NCBI GenBank assembly: GCA_903823545.1
Contig: CAIJTL010000584.1
Coordinates: 1 to 6,643 of the forward strand
Reading direction: 5' to 3'
Source of the DNA: an uncultured Planctomycetaceae bacterium
Lineage (GTDB): Bacteria; Planctomycetota; Planctomycetia; Planctomycetales; Planctomycetaceae
DNA: 6,643 bases
Shown: positions 6,135 to 6,643 of the stretch, piece by piece
How positions within the stretch are numbered: position 1 is the first letter of the stretch
Layout: each line of letters begins with the position of its first letter
Notes under the pieces: generated by a model
Databases searched by the model: none
Told to the model about the DNA's origin: nothing
What the model saw: only the letters and a program-made list of their open reading frames with translations
Translations under genes and position numbers: made by a program

Positions 6135-6643
6135 TCACCCATCTAGCTGTTGGACTAACTCTCGAATTCGGCCTTCCAACTGAACCAGCGAGGGAGTTTC
6201 TTGAACCACTCGGAAGAAGTTACCTTCCCGCAGTCGAAACGAATGCAATTCGACGTCGGGAACGAGGCTAGATTCCACGCCGCCGCGCGGTTCCCAAAAC
6301 TCTCCATCGGGATAAATCGTGCGGTACAACGGACGCCGCAGAAACGGCTCGCGGTCATAACCCAGGCGGCGGCAGTTCTCAATGGCCAAGTCATTGCTCG
6401 AGACGATATCAGCCACAACGAACTGACTTCCCAATGCCAAGAATCCCCAGATCAAGCCTGCTACCTGAGCCCAATGCATAAACCACATTCCGCCACCACG
6501 CTCGCCACGCACCAGGCTATCGGCCTCTTGCTGCCAAGGTTTCAACTTGACGAAACCAGAACGCCCCACCAACCGATCGTCGCAATAGATCAGATAAGCC
6601 ATCCGCGTCGGATTGGTGACGACATCCATCAACCAACTCCGCG
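6135..6643 (-). CDS. GNAT-family N-acyltransferase-like protein, 5' end outside window
   Basis: The frame is open from the right edge to a TGA at 6135-6137, giving 168 visible residues. An ATG at 6629 exists, but codons continue in frame to the edge, and the N-terminal part of a GNAT fold is missing from that ATG, so I treat the gene as cut. Visible GNAT elements are the strand pair YLIYCDDRLVGRSGF (about 16-30), VRGERGGGMWFMHWA (44-58) at the acetyl-CoA loop, and SSNDLAIENCRRLGY (81-95), matching the 'N--AI--Y--LGF' signature. The usual R/Q-x-x-G-x-G/A loop is degenerate; it recalls a GNAT subgroup with VRG followed by PG-M, but that is from memory. About 60 residues of unfamiliar sequence follow the fold. 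The stop lies 8 nt before the ketosynthase ATG. Transfer of an acetyl or other acyl group to an amine, possibly an amino sugar, is the likely role; the substrate is unknown. Confidence 0.72.
   Translation of the reverse strand, partial: RSWLMDVVTNPTRMAYLIYCDDRLVGRSGFVKLKPWQQEADSLVRGERGGGMWFMHWAQVAGLIWGFLALGSQFVVADIVSSNDLAIENCRRLGYDREPFLRRPLYRTIYPDGEFWEPRGGVESSLVPDVELHSFRLREGNFFRVVQETPSLVQLEGRIRELVQQLDG

Overview
All recognisable genes lie on the minus strand and read right to left, so the window looks like the middle of one long operon cut at both ends. No rRNA, tRNA, CRISPR array, transposase or long repeat was seen. GC content is moderate (about half), gene spacing is tight, and there is no sign of recent insertion. 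The combination of a polysaccharide-cluster-type ketosynthase, paired Rieske oxygenases and a GT-C mannosyltransferase-like protein suggests a Gram-negative environmental bacterium. Planctomycetota (Pirellulales-like) is my guess from overall feel; no marker gene confirms it.

Order of transcription, from the right edge: (1) the 3' part of a GNAT acetyltransferase-like gene (6135-6643); (2) a KASIII/FabH-like ketoacyl synthase with an intact Cys-His-Asn triad and an extra C-terminal tail (4966-6126); (3) a stand-alone Rieske non-haem iron oxygenase, 'Rieske B' (3867-4985), overlapping the ketosynthase by 20 nt; (4) FabG-like SDR B (3105-3857); (5) FabG-like SDR A (2331-3089), a paralogue of SDR B; (6) a second Rieske oxygenase, 'Rieske A' (1163-2302); (7) after a 77-nt gap, the first 361 codons of a multi-membrane-span GT-C/PMT-like glycosyltransferase running off the left edge (3-1085). 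There is no gene-free stretch over 300 bases.

Working model (inference): the ketosynthase makes a short beta-ketoacyl thioester, one or both SDRs reduce it or a later carbonyl, the two Rieske enzymes oxidise the chain or its carrier, and the GNAT protein moves an acyl group onto an amine, perhaps of an amino sugar. The GT-C protein would attach or transfer a sugar at the membrane. The core Rieske-SDR-SDR-Rieske block is symmetric in family order and appears to have arisen by duplication. No acyl carrier protein, ferredoxin or ferredoxin reductase is in view, so these must be encoded outside the window. I do not recognise this set as a characterised pathway.
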